From positions 83,299 through 147,298 of the forward strand of contig JAWKSZ010000011.1 in the NCBI GenBank assembly GCA_041402045.1: a stretch of DNA of 64,000 nt, given 5' to 3'. The first letter of the stretch is position 1; each line of letters begins with the position of its first letter. Positions 26,161 to 33,782 of this stretch are shown piece by piece. The notes beneath the pieces are model-generated. The model did no database searches. It was not told the DNA's origin and saw only the letters and a program-made list of their open reading frames with translations. A program made the position numbers and the translations under genes. Source of the stretch: JAGQRJ01 sp041402045. Its GTDB lineage: Bacteria > Planctomycetota > J058.

Positions 26161-26679
26161 TTACTCCAGCGGCTCTTCGCTGGCGCCGACGATCACGATC
26201 AGCTCGCCGCGGGGCACGCCCTCGGCGCAGCGAAACACGATCTCCTGACCGTCGGCCACGCGGACCTCGGTGCGCAGCACGAGCACCCGGGGCGCCTCGG
26301 CGTCCTTGGGCGCGGGCTTGGTGATCCGGACCTCGAGCCGGATCCGGCGCTGCTCGGCCTTGCCGCCCTGCTCGGGCTTGCCCTTGACCTCGGTCAGGAG
26401 CTCGCCCGGGAGCTCGAACTTGAGCACGGTGCCCGCCGGAGCGCGCTGCGAGACGCGCTCGAGGAACACGTAGCTCTGCATGCCCAGCTTGCGCAGGAGC
26501 TCGCCCCAGTCCTCGAGCTCGGCGGCGATCCGGGGCTCCTGCCCCGCCTGCTCCTCGCCTTCGCCCTGGGCGGAGACGACCCGCACCGAGATCAGCTCGG
26601 CGCGGGCGGGCGTGTCTTGGGCGCCCAGCCAGGGGGCGCACAGGAGCAGCAAGAGCAGGGGACGGACCAGGGAGCTCAC
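26161..26679 (-). CDS. Secreted protein of unknown function, third gene of an ECF sigma operon
   Basis: A 172-residue protein with a signal peptide (VRPLLLLLLCAPWLGAQ) and a beta-rich mature part with a Lys/Glu-rich loop. No family recognised. It begins 3 bp after the anti-sigma gene. It is therefore probably a co-regulated periplasmic component of the same signalling unit, such as a sensor or target. That function is inferred from position only. Confidence 0.6.
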   Translation of the reverse strand: MSSLVRPLLLLLLCAPWLGAQDTPARAELISVRVVSAQGEGEEQAGQEPRIAAELEDWGELLRKLGMQSYVFLERVSQRAPAGTVLKFELPGELLTEVKGKPEQGGKAEQRRIRLEVRITKPAPKDAEAPRVLVLRTEVRVADGQEIVFRCAEGVPRGELIVIVGASEEPLE

Positions 26680-26682
26680 GGG

Positions 26683-27231
26683 CTAGTCCTTGGGGGCGAC
26701 GTGGATCACGAGCAGCTCGTCCACCGCGTAGTGGCGCACGACGTAGCCCGGCCCCGCTTCGGGCGGGACCACGAACTCGGGGACGCCGGGCGGCGTGCCT
26801 CCGGGGGTCTCGCTGTCGAGGGAGGACAGGGCCTTCGAGCCCTGAGGCCCGAGGATCAGGTCGAGGGGCAGGAACAGGCCGACCCCGACCACGAGCAGGA
26901 CCGCCGCAGCCATGGCCAGGAACTTCGGCCACTGCGGCGGCTCCGCCGGGCGCTGGGGGAAGGCCACGACGTTGGGCGCCGGGGCCGCCGCGGGAGCGGG
27001 GGCGCCCACCGGGGGCAGGTCGCGGATCGCCTGGGTGACCCGCTCCCAGGCCGACTCGGGCAGCTCGGGCGGCTCGAGGTGCGCGGCGGCCTGGCCGAGG
27101 TCGTCCTCGAGGCTGGCCAGCGCGGCCAGACCCTCGGGGCTCTCCAGGTAGTCGTTGAGCGCCTGCTCCTGCTCGGCAGTCAGGTCACCGCGGTGGGTTC
27201 CGTTGAGGACGGCGTCCAGGATCGGGTCCAT
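26683..27231 (-). CDS. Membrane-anchored anti-sigma factor (putative)
   Basis: A 182-residue protein. The N-terminal ~75 residues are acidic and helical (LTAEQEQALNDYLESPEG and following), like anti-sigma domains that hold an ECF sigma factor. There is one membrane helix (FLAMAAAVLLVVGVGLFLPL) and a ~55-residue outer tail. The zinc HxxxCxxC signature of ZAS proteins is absent, so binding would be of another class. It starts 3 bp after the sigma gene, the usual arrangement for a sigma/anti-sigma pair. Confidence 0.68.
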   Translation of the reverse strand: MDPILDAVLNGTHRGDLTAEQEQALNDYLESPEGLAALASLEDDLGQAAAHLEPPELPESAWERVTQAIRDLPPVGAPAPAAAPAPNVVAFPQRPAEPPQWPKFLAMAAAVLLVVGVGLFLPLDLILGPQGSKALSSLDSETPGGTPPGVPEFVVPPEAGPGYVVRHYAVDELLVIHVAPKD

Positions 27232-27234
27232 GGC

Positions 27235-27828
27235 CTACCTCGCGAACTGGGCCAGGAGGCCCTGGAGGTTCTTGCGGGCGTAGAACAGGCGGGACATGAC
27301 GGTGCCCACCGAGCAGTCGACCGCCGTGGCGATCTCCCTGTAGGACAGACCCTTGACCGTGTAGAGCAGGAACACCGTGCGGTGCTTCTCGCTGAGCTTG
27401 GAGAGCGCCTCCTGGAGCGCGGCCTTGAGCTCGCGCTCTCGGGCCTCGGCCCGGGGGCCGATCTCGCCCGAGGGCACGAGGCCGTCCTCCAGCGAGTCGG
27501 CGCGCCGGACCTTCTTCCGTCGCCCCAGGTCGATCCCCTGGTGGACGGCGATCTGGCACAGCCAGGTGCGCAGCGCCGCGCGCCGCTCGAAGCGGGCCAA
27601 CGACTTGTGCGCCTTGAGGAAGGTCTCTTGCACCACGTCCAGCGCGTCCTCAGCGTTGCGGGTCATGCCGAAGGCGACCTTGTAGACGGCGTGTCGGTGC
27701 CGCTCGTAGATCTCCTCGAAGGCCGACTTGTCACCCGCAAGCGCTCGTTCGATCAGGTCTCGGTCCTGAGCGCGTGCCTGGGCACGGCTTAGGTCCTCTG
27801 ATCCAGACGTAGGGGGGTCGGCGGACAT
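27235..27828 (-). CDS. ECF-family RNA polymerase sigma factor
   Basis: A 197-residue sigma factor. Region 2 is seen as YERHRHAVYKVAFGMTRN, EDALDVVQETFLKAHKSL and RTWLCQIAVHQGIDLGRRKK. Region 4 is LSEKHRTVFLLYTVKGLSYR plus a helix-turn-helix (EIATAVDCSVGTVMSRLFYA) that reads the -35. An N-terminal ~25-residue polar extension precedes region 2. The ATG at 27828 follows AGGAG-like bases. It heads the operon sigma, anti-sigma, secreted protein and is divergent from the secreted-protein gene at 27990. Confidence 0.92.
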   Translation of the reverse strand: MSADPPTSGSEDLSRAQARAQDRDLIERALAGDKSAFEEIYERHRHAVYKVAFGMTRNAEDALDVVQETFLKAHKSLARFERRAALRTWLCQIAVHQGIDLGRRKKVRRADSLEDGLVPSGEIGPRAEARERELKAALQEALSKLSEKHRTVFLLYTVKGLSYREIATAVDCSVGTVMSRLFYARKNLQGLLAQFAR

Positions 27829-27855
27829 TCAGGAGAACTCTTCTGATCGGCGCAC

Positions 27856-27861
27856 AATATA
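27856..27861 (-). promoter_or_regulatory. Putative -10 TATATT for the sigma operon
   Basis: On the minus strand this AT-rich hexamer (TATATT) lies 27 nt before the sigma ATG. It stands out from the GC-rich surroundings. The -35 is not clear. Confidence 0.4.
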
Positions 27862-27907
27862 CGCCTCGCTCCGGTTCGATGCCCCCCCCAAACCCTCGAC
27901 AGAACCG

Positions 27908-27937
27908 TTGACGGCGGGTCGGGGCCCGCCGTAAACT
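27908..27937 (+). promoter_or_regulatory. Sigma-70-type promoter TTGACG-N18-TAAACT
   Basis: TTGACG (27908-27913), an 18 bp spacer and TAAACT (27932-27937) make the best canonical promoter in the window. It lies 52 nt before the ATG at 27990. Confidence 0.6.
27911..27932. promoter_or_regulatory. Operator-like perfect inverted repeat between -35 and -10
   Basis: ACGGCGGG, six bases, then CCCGCCGT: a perfect 8 bp inverted repeat filling the promoter spacer. A bound protein would block RNA polymerase, so repression of the gene at 27990 is likely. Confidence 0.5.
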
Positions 27938-27989
27938 GGCCCAACTTCGAGGGGTATGTGTCGCGCGGCCCCTCGCCTCCGAGGGTCCC

Positions 27990-28601
27990 ATGAAGCGAAC
28001 TGCGACCGTAGTGGTGCTCACCGTAGCCGGTGTGCTCGGGAGCTGGATCCCCAGCAAGGCCGAGGACGCGTTCCGGTTCTACATGCGCGCCGACCTGGCC
28101 CGCGCCCTGGACGAGAACCCGGACGCGTTGATCGACCAGACGGTGACCTTCACCGACGAGCTGGTCTTCCTCTGGCCCGAGGAGGGCCGCCCGGACGAGG
28201 TGGACAACCAGCCGGCGCGCCTGTTCCACACGGTGAACTTCCGCTGCGTGGTGCCCACGAGCGCCATGGGCGAGCACCTGACCTCGATCGCCGACGACGC
28301 CAAGGAGGGCCTGACCCAGGCCCGCGCCGAGCTCGAGCGGATCAACCGCGAGCTGGCCGCCGGCAAGCTCAGCCTCTCCGAGGCCCAGACCCAGCGCACG
28401 GCCGCCATGGACCAGGTGCGCAAGATTTGGCACAACGCCCCGATCCTGACCGTCTACGGCCGGGTGACGCGGGCGCCGCTGTGGGGTCCGCCCCACGAGA
28501 AGGCGGAGCCGGGCGCCGAGACCGAGACGGTCACGATCGTGGTGGAGCGGATCGAGAAGCCCCGCCAGCGCTGGTATCAATACGGCCTCGATTCGCGCTG
28601 A
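27990..28601 (+). CDS. Exported protein of unknown function with coiled-coil insert
   Basis: A 203-residue protein with a signal peptide (VVVLTVAGVLGSWIPSKAED). Strand-rich flanks (DALIDQTVTFTDELVFLWP and ILTVYGRVTRAPLWG) surround a charged helical segment (KEGLTQARAELERINRELAA), like a small OB-type fold with a coiled-coil insertion. That fold is only suggested by the pattern. It lies 74 bp upstream of hpnH and could be co-transcribed with it from the promoter at 27908. Confidence 0.62.
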   Translation: MKRTATVVVLTVAGVLGSWIPSKAEDAFRFYMRADLARALDENPDALIDQTVTFTDELVFLWPEEGRPDEVDNQPARLFHTVNFRCVVPTSAMGEHLTSIADDAKEGLTQARAELERINRELAAGKLSLSEAQTQRTAAMDQVRKIWHNAPILTVYGRVTRAPLWGPPHEKAEPGAETETVTIVVERIEKPRQRWYQYGLDSR

Positions 28602-28675
28602 GCGCGAGGAAGCACCTACACCAAGCCGGTTGAAGACGGCAGGGCCGCCTGGCGGCGGACCCGAAGGGGGATCAC

Positions 28676-29683
28676 ATGGGAGTCAGTCTGCAGCAGTCGA
28701 CCAAGGTCGCTGCCTACGTGTTCAAGCAGCGCCTGCTGCGTCGCAAGCGCTACCCGCTCGTGCTCATGCTCGAGCCGCTCCTGCGCTGCAACCTGGAGTG
28801 CGGCGGCTGCGGCAAGATCCAGTATCCGGACGAGGTGCTCGACAAGCGCCTGACGCCGGAGCAGTGCTTCCAGGCCGCCGAGGAGTGCGGCGCCCCGGTG
28901 GTCTCGATCGCCGGCGGTGAGCCGCTGATCCACAAGGAGATCGACCAGATCGTCGCGGGCCTGATCAAGCGCAAGAAGTTCATTTACTTCTGCACCAACG
29001 CGATCCTGCTCGAGAAGAAGCTGCACCTGTTCAAGCCCTCGCCCTACCTGACCCTCTCGGTCCACATGGACGGGCTCGAGGAGCGCCACGACGAAATGGT
29101 CGCGCGCAAGGGCGTCTACAAGAAGGCGATCGCCGCGATCAAGGCCGCCAAGGCCGCCGGGTTCCGCGTGACCACCAACACCACGATCTTCCGCGGCGAG
29201 GATCCGGAGGAGGTCCGCGACCTGTTCGACGAGCTGACCCGGATCGGCGTCGACGGCATGATGATCAGCCCCGGCTACAGCTACTCGAAGGCGCCGCAGC
29301 AGCAGCTGTTCCTCGAGCGCGAGCAGACCGTGGAGCTGTTCACGAAGATCCTCGAGGGGCACCAGAAGAAGGCCTGGGAGTTCAACCACAGCCCGTTCTT
29401 CCTCGAGTTCCTCCAGGGCAAGCACCCCGAGTACGACTGCACCCCCTGGGGCAACCCGACCTACACCGTGTTCGGCTGGCAGAAGCCCTGCTACCTGCTC
29501 CAAGAGGGCTACACCAAGACCTACAAGGAGCTGATCAAGGAGACCGAGTGGGAGCGCTACGGGTGCAACAGCGGCAACCCGGCCTGCCAGAACTGCATGG
29601 TCCACAGCGGCTGGGAGGCGACCGCGGTCAACGACCACTTCGCGCGCCCCGGCGCCTCGCTCAAGAACGTGCTCACCGGCTGA
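28676..29683 (+). CDS. hpnH: Adenosyl-hopene transferase HpnH (radical SAM)
   Basis: A 335-residue radical SAM enzyme that attaches the 5'-deoxyadenosyl group of SAM to diploptene to make adenosylhopane, the first step of extended hopanoid side chains. The Cx3Cx2C cluster motif is C38, C42, C45 (RCNLECGGCGKI), preceded by the family N-terminus AAYVFKQRLLRRKRYPLVL. AGGEPLIHKEI and the HpnH-type C-terminal half with further cysteines (CNSGNPACQNC) are intact. The ATG at 28676 follows GGGGGA. It is followed 73 bp later by an HpnG-like gene, the next step of the pathway. Confidence 0.95.
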   Translation: MGVSLQQSTKVAAYVFKQRLLRRKRYPLVLMLEPLLRCNLECGGCGKIQYPDEVLDKRLTPEQCFQAAEECGAPVVSIAGGEPLIHKEIDQIVAGLIKRKKFIYFCTNAILLEKKLHLFKPSPYLTLSVHMDGLEERHDEMVARKGVYKKAIAAIKAAKAAGFRVTTNTTIFRGEDPEEVRDLFDELTRIGVDGMMISPGYSYSKAPQQQLFLEREQTVELFTKILEGHQKKAWEFNHSPFFLEFLQGKHPEYDCTPWGNPTYTVFGWQKPCYLLQEGYTKTYKELIKETEWERYGCNSGNPACQNCMVHSGWEATAVNDHFARPGASLKNVLTG

Positions 29684-29713
29684 GCCGAGTGCAGGACGCC
29701 GATCAGGCACGCG

Positions 29714-29736
29714 CGGGCGGGGGTCACCCCCGCCCG
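29714..29736 (+). terminator. Perfect 10-bp hairpin between hpnH and hpnG
   Basis: CGGGCGGGGG, loop TCA, CCCCCGCCCG. The stem is very stable, but only TT follows, so it may act as an mRNA-stabilising or attenuating hairpin rather than a full terminator. It would let hpnH and hpnG be expressed at different levels. Confidence 0.5.
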
Positions 29737-29756
29737 TTCGCGGTGTGGGAGGTCCG

Positions 29757-30455
29757 GTGAGTCGTTGGGTGCTGAGCCCGCTGCGAGGCGAGATCAAGGG
29801 CGTGCTGGCCCGGCTGGGCCCGACCTCGCCCGTCGAGGTCCCTGGCGCGGCGGAGGTCGTCGAGACCGCCGCGGGCGACCTGGTGGGCTTCACCGGGGTC
29901 GGCGCCAGGGCCGTGGAGCGGGTGCTGCGCGCCCTGGCCGCCCGAGGACCGGCGCCGGAGTGGGCGGTCCTGGTGGGGGTCGCCGGCGCCCTGACGCTGG
30001 AGCTGGAGCCCGGGCAGGTCTTCCGCTGCGGCAGGGCCTACGCCGACGGCGAGCCGGTGGACGCCCCAGCCCACCGGCTGCCCGAGGTCCTCGCCGGGCT
30101 CCCCCAGGCCGACGTGGCCTCGGTCTCGATCGTGGCCGATCCGGCCCGCAAGCGGGCGCTGGCGGCGGAGCTCCAGGGCGCGACCCTGGTCGACATGGAG
30201 ACCGCCTGGGCGTTCCGGGTCGCGGCCGAGCTGGGGCTGCCCTTGGGAGCGATCCGCGCGGTGTGCGACCGCCGGGACCAGGCGATCCCCGACCTCCAGG
30301 ACGGGCTCGATCCGGTCGGCCGGGTGCGGCCCCTGCGCTTCGCCAAGCAGCTCTTGAAGCGCCCCCGGGACGTGGCCGCGCTCCCCGGGCTGGGCAAGGC
30401 CTTCGCCCAGGCCACCGGGGCCCTGACGCCGCTGTTGCGCGCCGCGCTGGCGTAA
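29757..30455 (+). CDS. hpnG: HpnG-like hopanoid-associated nucleoside phosphorylase
   Basis: A 232-residue protein of the purine-nucleoside phosphorylase/hydrolase fold. Visible are the Gly-rich GFTGVGARAVERVLRALA, VLVGVAGALTLELEPGQVF and the nucleoside-binding acidic motif VDMETAWAFRVAAELGLPL. HpnG removes adenine from adenosylhopane to give a ribosyl-type hopane. Its place directly after hpnH supports that role over MTA/SAH nucleosidase. The GTG at 29757 is used because GGGAGG precedes it and the next upstream GTG has no SD. Squalene-hopene cyclase is not in the window. Confidence 0.85.
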   Translation: MSRWVLSPLRGEIKGVLARLGPTSPVEVPGAAEVVETAAGDLVGFTGVGARAVERVLRALAARGPAPEWAVLVGVAGALTLELEPGQVFRCGRAYADGEPVDAPAHRLPEVLAGLPQADVASVSIVADPARKRALAAELQGATLVDMETAWAFRVAAELGLPLGAIRAVCDRRDQAIPDLQDGLDPVGRVRPLRFAKQLLKRPRDVAALPGLGKAFAQATGALTPLLRAALA

Positions 30456-30566
30456 CCGGCTCTCGCGTATCGGCTTGCCCCCACCCTTCGCCGACCCCGG
30501 CCCCTCTCCGGGCGCTTTGAGAAAGTTCTGTTACGGCGAGGGACCCCGCGGGTGGAACCGGAGCAC

Positions 30567-31124
30567 ATGAAGACGGCGACCGACGACGCGCTCATGGGGC
30601 GGCTGCGCCGGGGGTCACCCCCCGCGCGCGACGCCGCGTTTCGTGAGCTCGTGCGCCGGCACGCCCGGGGTCTCAGGGCCTACGTGGCGCCGATCGCGGG
30701 GCCGGCTCAAGCAGACGACGTGATCCAGGAGACCTTCCTCCGTGTCTATCAGCACCGCCAACGCTACGAGGCTGGCCCCGCCAGCTTCCGCACCTGGGCC
30801 TACCGGATCGCGCGCAACCTCGCGCTCAACCGGCGGCGCAAAGAGCAGCGCGTGCGCCCGCTCGAGGACGTGGGCAGCGGCCGCCTGGTCGCCGCGGGCA
30901 AGGGTCCCGAGGCCAAGCTCACGGCCCAGCTCGAAGGCGACGCCCTGCGCGCCGCGATCGAGGGCCTCGGCCGGTCGGACCGCGAAGTGGTGACCCTGCG
31001 CTTCCAGCGCGGGCTGAGCTACTCGGAGATCGCCGAGGTCACGGGCGCGAGCCCGGCGGCGGTCAAGCAGCGCACTTGGCGCGCGCTCAAGCGCCTGCGA
31101 GACACCTTGGAGACGCCCGAATGA
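30567..31124 (+). CDS. ECF-family RNA polymerase sigma factor
   Basis: A 185-residue sigma factor from the ATG at 30567; a GTG at 30552 would add five residues. Region 2: FRELVRRHARGLRAYVAPIA, ADDVIQETFLRVYQHRQRY and SFRTWAYRIARNLALNRRRK. Region 4: LGRSDREVVTLRFQRGLSYS then EIAEVTGASPAAVKQRTWRA. The TGA overlaps the ATG of the FecR-type gene, so the pair is translationally coupled. This sigma probably responds to the membrane regulator encoded downstream. Confidence 0.92.
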   Translation: MKTATDDALMGRLRRGSPPARDAAFRELVRRHARGLRAYVAPIAGPAQADDVIQETFLRVYQHRQRYEAGPASFRTWAYRIARNLALNRRRKEQRVRPLEDVGSGRLVAAGKGPEAKLTAQLEGDALRAAIEGLGRSDREVVTLRFQRGLSYSEIAEVTGASPAAVKQRTWRALKRLRDTLETPE

Positions 31125-32780
31125 GCGACGACGACTGGCTGCGGCGCGAGCTCGAGGAGTTGAGCGAGCTCGAGGACGGCCCCGGCCCCGAGGACGAGGC
31201 CTGGCTGCGCGAGCTCCTGCCCGCGGTGCGCGACCTGGGGCGCGAGGACGAGGCCGAGGGCCCTCCCCCCGAGCGGGTGCTCGCCCGCGTCCTCGACGGG
31301 CGGGGCGCCGCCCCCGCCCGCGGGTGGCTGGGCCTGGTCGCGGCCTTGCTCCTCGGCGCCCTCGGCCTGGCGATCGTGTTCAGCCAGGGCGCGTCCGAGC
31401 GGACCCCCGACACCGCTGCCACCGAGCCGCGCCCTCCGGTCGCGCAGCCGGAGACCCCGGGCACGGACCCCGAGACCCCAGCCACGGACGCCGAGATCCC
31501 GCTCAGCGACCCCGAGCCTCCGGTCACCGACCCCGTGCCCCCGGTCAGCGACCCCGAGACGCCCGTCGACCCCGAGACCCCGTCGACCCCGAGACAAGTC
31601 GACCCCGGACGCCCGTCGACCCCGAGACGCAAGTCGACCCCGGACGCCGTCGACCCGGAACGCAAGTCGACCCCGAGACGCCGTCACCGACCCGTGCCGC
31701 CCGTCGACCCTGAGACGCCCGTCGACCCCGAGACGCCGTCACCACGACCCGTGCCGCCCCGTCGACCTGAGACGCCCGTCGACCCGGACGCCGTCACCGA
31801 CCCTGAGACGCCCATGACGGTCGCCGAGGACCCGGCCAGCGATACCCACGAGCGCCCGCAGGAGCTGGCCGGTGCGGAAGGTCGGGCGCCGGGCGCGGTT
31901 CAGCGCCGGGAGCTGGGAGTCCCTGGCCGCGGGCGCCACGGTCTACGTGGGCGACACCCTCGACCTCGGCCGCGATCCCGGACGCCTGTCCCTGGTGCAG
32001 GGCGGTCGCATGTGGCTGGGGCCCGACTCGAAGGTCGCCTGCGCCGAGGCCTGGACCCTCGACGCCGGAGCCGTGCTCCAGGGCCGTGAGCTGCCCTCGC
32101 TCCTCGTCGACGGCGCCGAGATCAGCCCGGTCGGCGAGGCCGAGCTGCGCGTCGAGGTCGCGCGGCGCACCGCCGAGGTCGACGTCTACGCCGGCAAGGT
32201 GTACATCCGCGACACCCGCGGCGACTCCTCGACCTGGCCGCAGGCCGCGGCGTGCGCGTGCGCCGCGGGCGCCTGGGCGACCCGCGCCCGGCCCAGCTCC
32301 CCGCGGGCCTGCGCCAGGCCCTCGCGCCCCAGGGCCAGCGCGTATGGGCCGAGGCCTGGGACGCCCAGGCGAAGCCGCGCTACGGCCTGCTCCTGGGCGA
32401 GCTCTCCCCCGAAGGCCTGCGCGGGGCGACGAAGCCGATCGCGCCGGTCGAGCGCGCGATCTGCGTCGCCGGACACGAAGCCCGCGGCCTATGCGCCGGC
32501 CCCCGCAGGCGGCCGGCTCTACCTGCGGCTCGTGCTCGAGGACCGCCACCCGATCACGCTCCAGCTCTCGTCCCCCGACCAGTCCCGCTCCTGGCGGCGC
32601 ACCGTCGAAGGACACCCGGGCGTGAACCACGTGGACCTGGCCCTGGACGAGCTCCCCGCCCTCGGCGGCGGCGCGGCGATCCAAGCCGGCCAGTTGCTGG
32701 ACCTGCTGAGCGTTCAGGCCGGCGGCGCTGGGGAGACGATCCCCCTGGTGTTGGAGTACGTCCAGGTCTACGTCCCCTGA
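31121..32780 (+). pseudogene. FecR-type membrane anti-sigma regulator, multiply frameshifted
   Basis: The gene opens with an acidic anti-sigma-like domain (WLRRELEELSELEDGPGP) and one membrane helix (LVAALLLGALGLAIVFSQ). A Pro/Asp/Glu repeat linker follows (VDPETP-type, 31550-31815) in which the frame slips several times. A FecR domain comes next in another frame (SWESLAAGATVYVGDTLDLG, SLVQGGRMWLGPDSKV). The frame slips again near 32,215 (to RLLDLAAGRGVRV and following) and back near 32,475. It ends in-frame (YLRLVLEDRHPITLQL to VLEYVQVYVP, TGA 32778-32780). Each segment still looks fully coding, so decay is recent or these are consensus indels. If intact, it would transmit an envelope signal to the coupled ECF sigma. 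Confidence 0.75.
31550..31815 (+). repeat. Degenerate 18-bp tandem repeat encoding VDPETP
   Basis: About a dozen imperfect copies of GTCGACCCCGAGACGCC (encoding VDPETP or PVDPET) lie inside the FecR-type gene. Indels that are not multiples of three move the motif through different frames. It would form the extended linker between the membrane and the FecR domain, and it is a natural place for slippage. Confidence 0.7.
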
Positions 32781-32855
32781 ACGGAATGCACGCTTCTGGG
32801 GGGTCGAACACTGCGATCTCGCTCCGGCCGCCGACGAATCGTGCGTTCCGTTCAG
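32777..32855. repeat. Stop-codon-anchored palindrome, copy 1
   Basis: CTGAACGGAATGCACG (32777-32792) pairs with CGTGCGTTCCGTTCAG (32840-32855) at 15 of 16 positions; the one mismatch is a G-U wobble in RNA. The TGA stop of the FecR-type gene is inside the left arm. A GAGGAGCTCCGCC tail follows the right arm. It shares sequence with the copy at 38149. Confidence 0.7.
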
Positions 32856-33057
32856 CTCTGAGGAGCTCCGCCAGGCACGGCCTCCTACGAGCGGCTGTCC
32901 GCCCACCCAACTTGAAAGAGATCTGGGGAGGCCGTTTCGTGACGACGATCCGTGGGGAGCGCCCAAGCTCGCGCATAACTCAGCCTACGGCGCCGCCTGG
33001 CGCCGAGCTGCGGTTGAGAGGATCGCGCAGCCGAAGCGCGACGGCCGAAGGTGAACG
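32856..33057. other. Intergenic stretch without recognisable gene
   Basis: Slightly lower GC than the genes, with no frame showing plausible protein sequence. It separates the palindrome at the FecR-type stop from the tandem palindrome array. A GGCGCC-GCCT-GGCGCC motif near 32990 is the only local repeat seen. Confidence 0.5.
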
Positions 33058-33385
33058 GTCGGCGTTCGCGAACGTCCGCCCTGAGGGTCGACCCCGCGGA
33101 AGACGTTCGCGAACGTCCGCCCTTGAGGGTCGACCCCCGCGAAGACGTTCGCGAACGTCCGCCCTGAGGTCGACCCCGTGGAAGACGTTCGCGAACGTCC
33201 GCCCCAGGTCGACCCCGCAGCGGTGGTCGCAGAACGTCCGCCCCTGGTCGACCCCCGCGGAAGACGTTCGCGAACGTCCGCCCCTGAGGGTCGACCCCCG
33301 CGGAAGACGTTCGCGAACGTCCGACCTGAGGGTCGGACCCCCGTGGAAGACGTTCGCGAACGTCCGACCTGAGGGTCGGACCCCA
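33058..33385. repeat. Tandem array of ~42-bp units built from two palindromes
   Basis: Eight units, seven of them with a perfect GTTCGCGAAC (33064, 33105, 33147, 33187, 33266, 33309, 33352) and one degenerate (about 33226). The period is 39-43 bp. In most units the core is the 14-bp perfect palindrome ACGTTCGCGAACGT. Each unit also has a second palindrome or near-palindrome, GGGTCGACCC, or GGGTCGGACCC in the last two. Period lengths are not multiples of three, so the array is not coding. There are no unique spacers and no cas genes, so it is not CRISPR. It may be a protein-binding array or a slippage minisatellite. Confidence 0.85.
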
Positions 33386-33432
33386 TCGTGTTCGGCACTG
33401 CCTCTGCCGGCACTGCAGCACACACGCCGTAG

Positions 33433-33542
33433 GGGCGTAGCTCGTCTGCGTCCGTCCACCCCGCCGCGGTCCTGAGATAGAAGCCGCAACGCCGGATGCG
33501 ACACCGTCTCGGGGGTGGGACGGGCGCAGACGAGCTGCGCCC
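33433..33542. repeat. 30-bp imperfect inverted repeat downstream of the array
   Basis: The arm at 33433-33462 (core TAGCTCGTCTGCG) matches the reverse complement of 33512-33542 (core CGCAGACGAGCTG) at most positions, with about 50 bp between. Together with CCGTCTCGG/CCGAGACGG nearby, this 110 bp can fold into one long hairpin. The rest of the gap to 33782 holds no gene; an AT-richer stretch (GCATAAAAACTGGGCTAGC, about 33668) may be the esterase promoter. Confidence 0.6.
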
Positions 33543-33782
33543 GTGCTCCGAGCACGGCCCCGCCGGCACGCCGCAGAAAAATCCGAGACGGTCCGTTACC
33601 TCGCGCGGGCTCGCGGGTGAATCCAGGAATGGGGTGCCGCCCACACACCCCCGACCCCGCAGAACCCGCATAAAAACTGGGCTAGCGCTGTTACGCGCGA
33701 CGTCTTCGCGGGTGAGTCCGGTGAGCGCAGAGAGGACGCGCTCCCCCTCACCCGCGTTCGAGCCAAGCTCGAGGAGACGCCC

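Noticed and set aside
28616..29893. Minus-strand frame opposite hpnH
   Set aside because: Antisense shadow of hpnH with Leu/Val/Asp/His-rich sequence and no start context.
33058..33385. CRISPR array
   Set aside because: Repeats are tandem with no unique spacers, periods vary by single bases and no cas gene is present.
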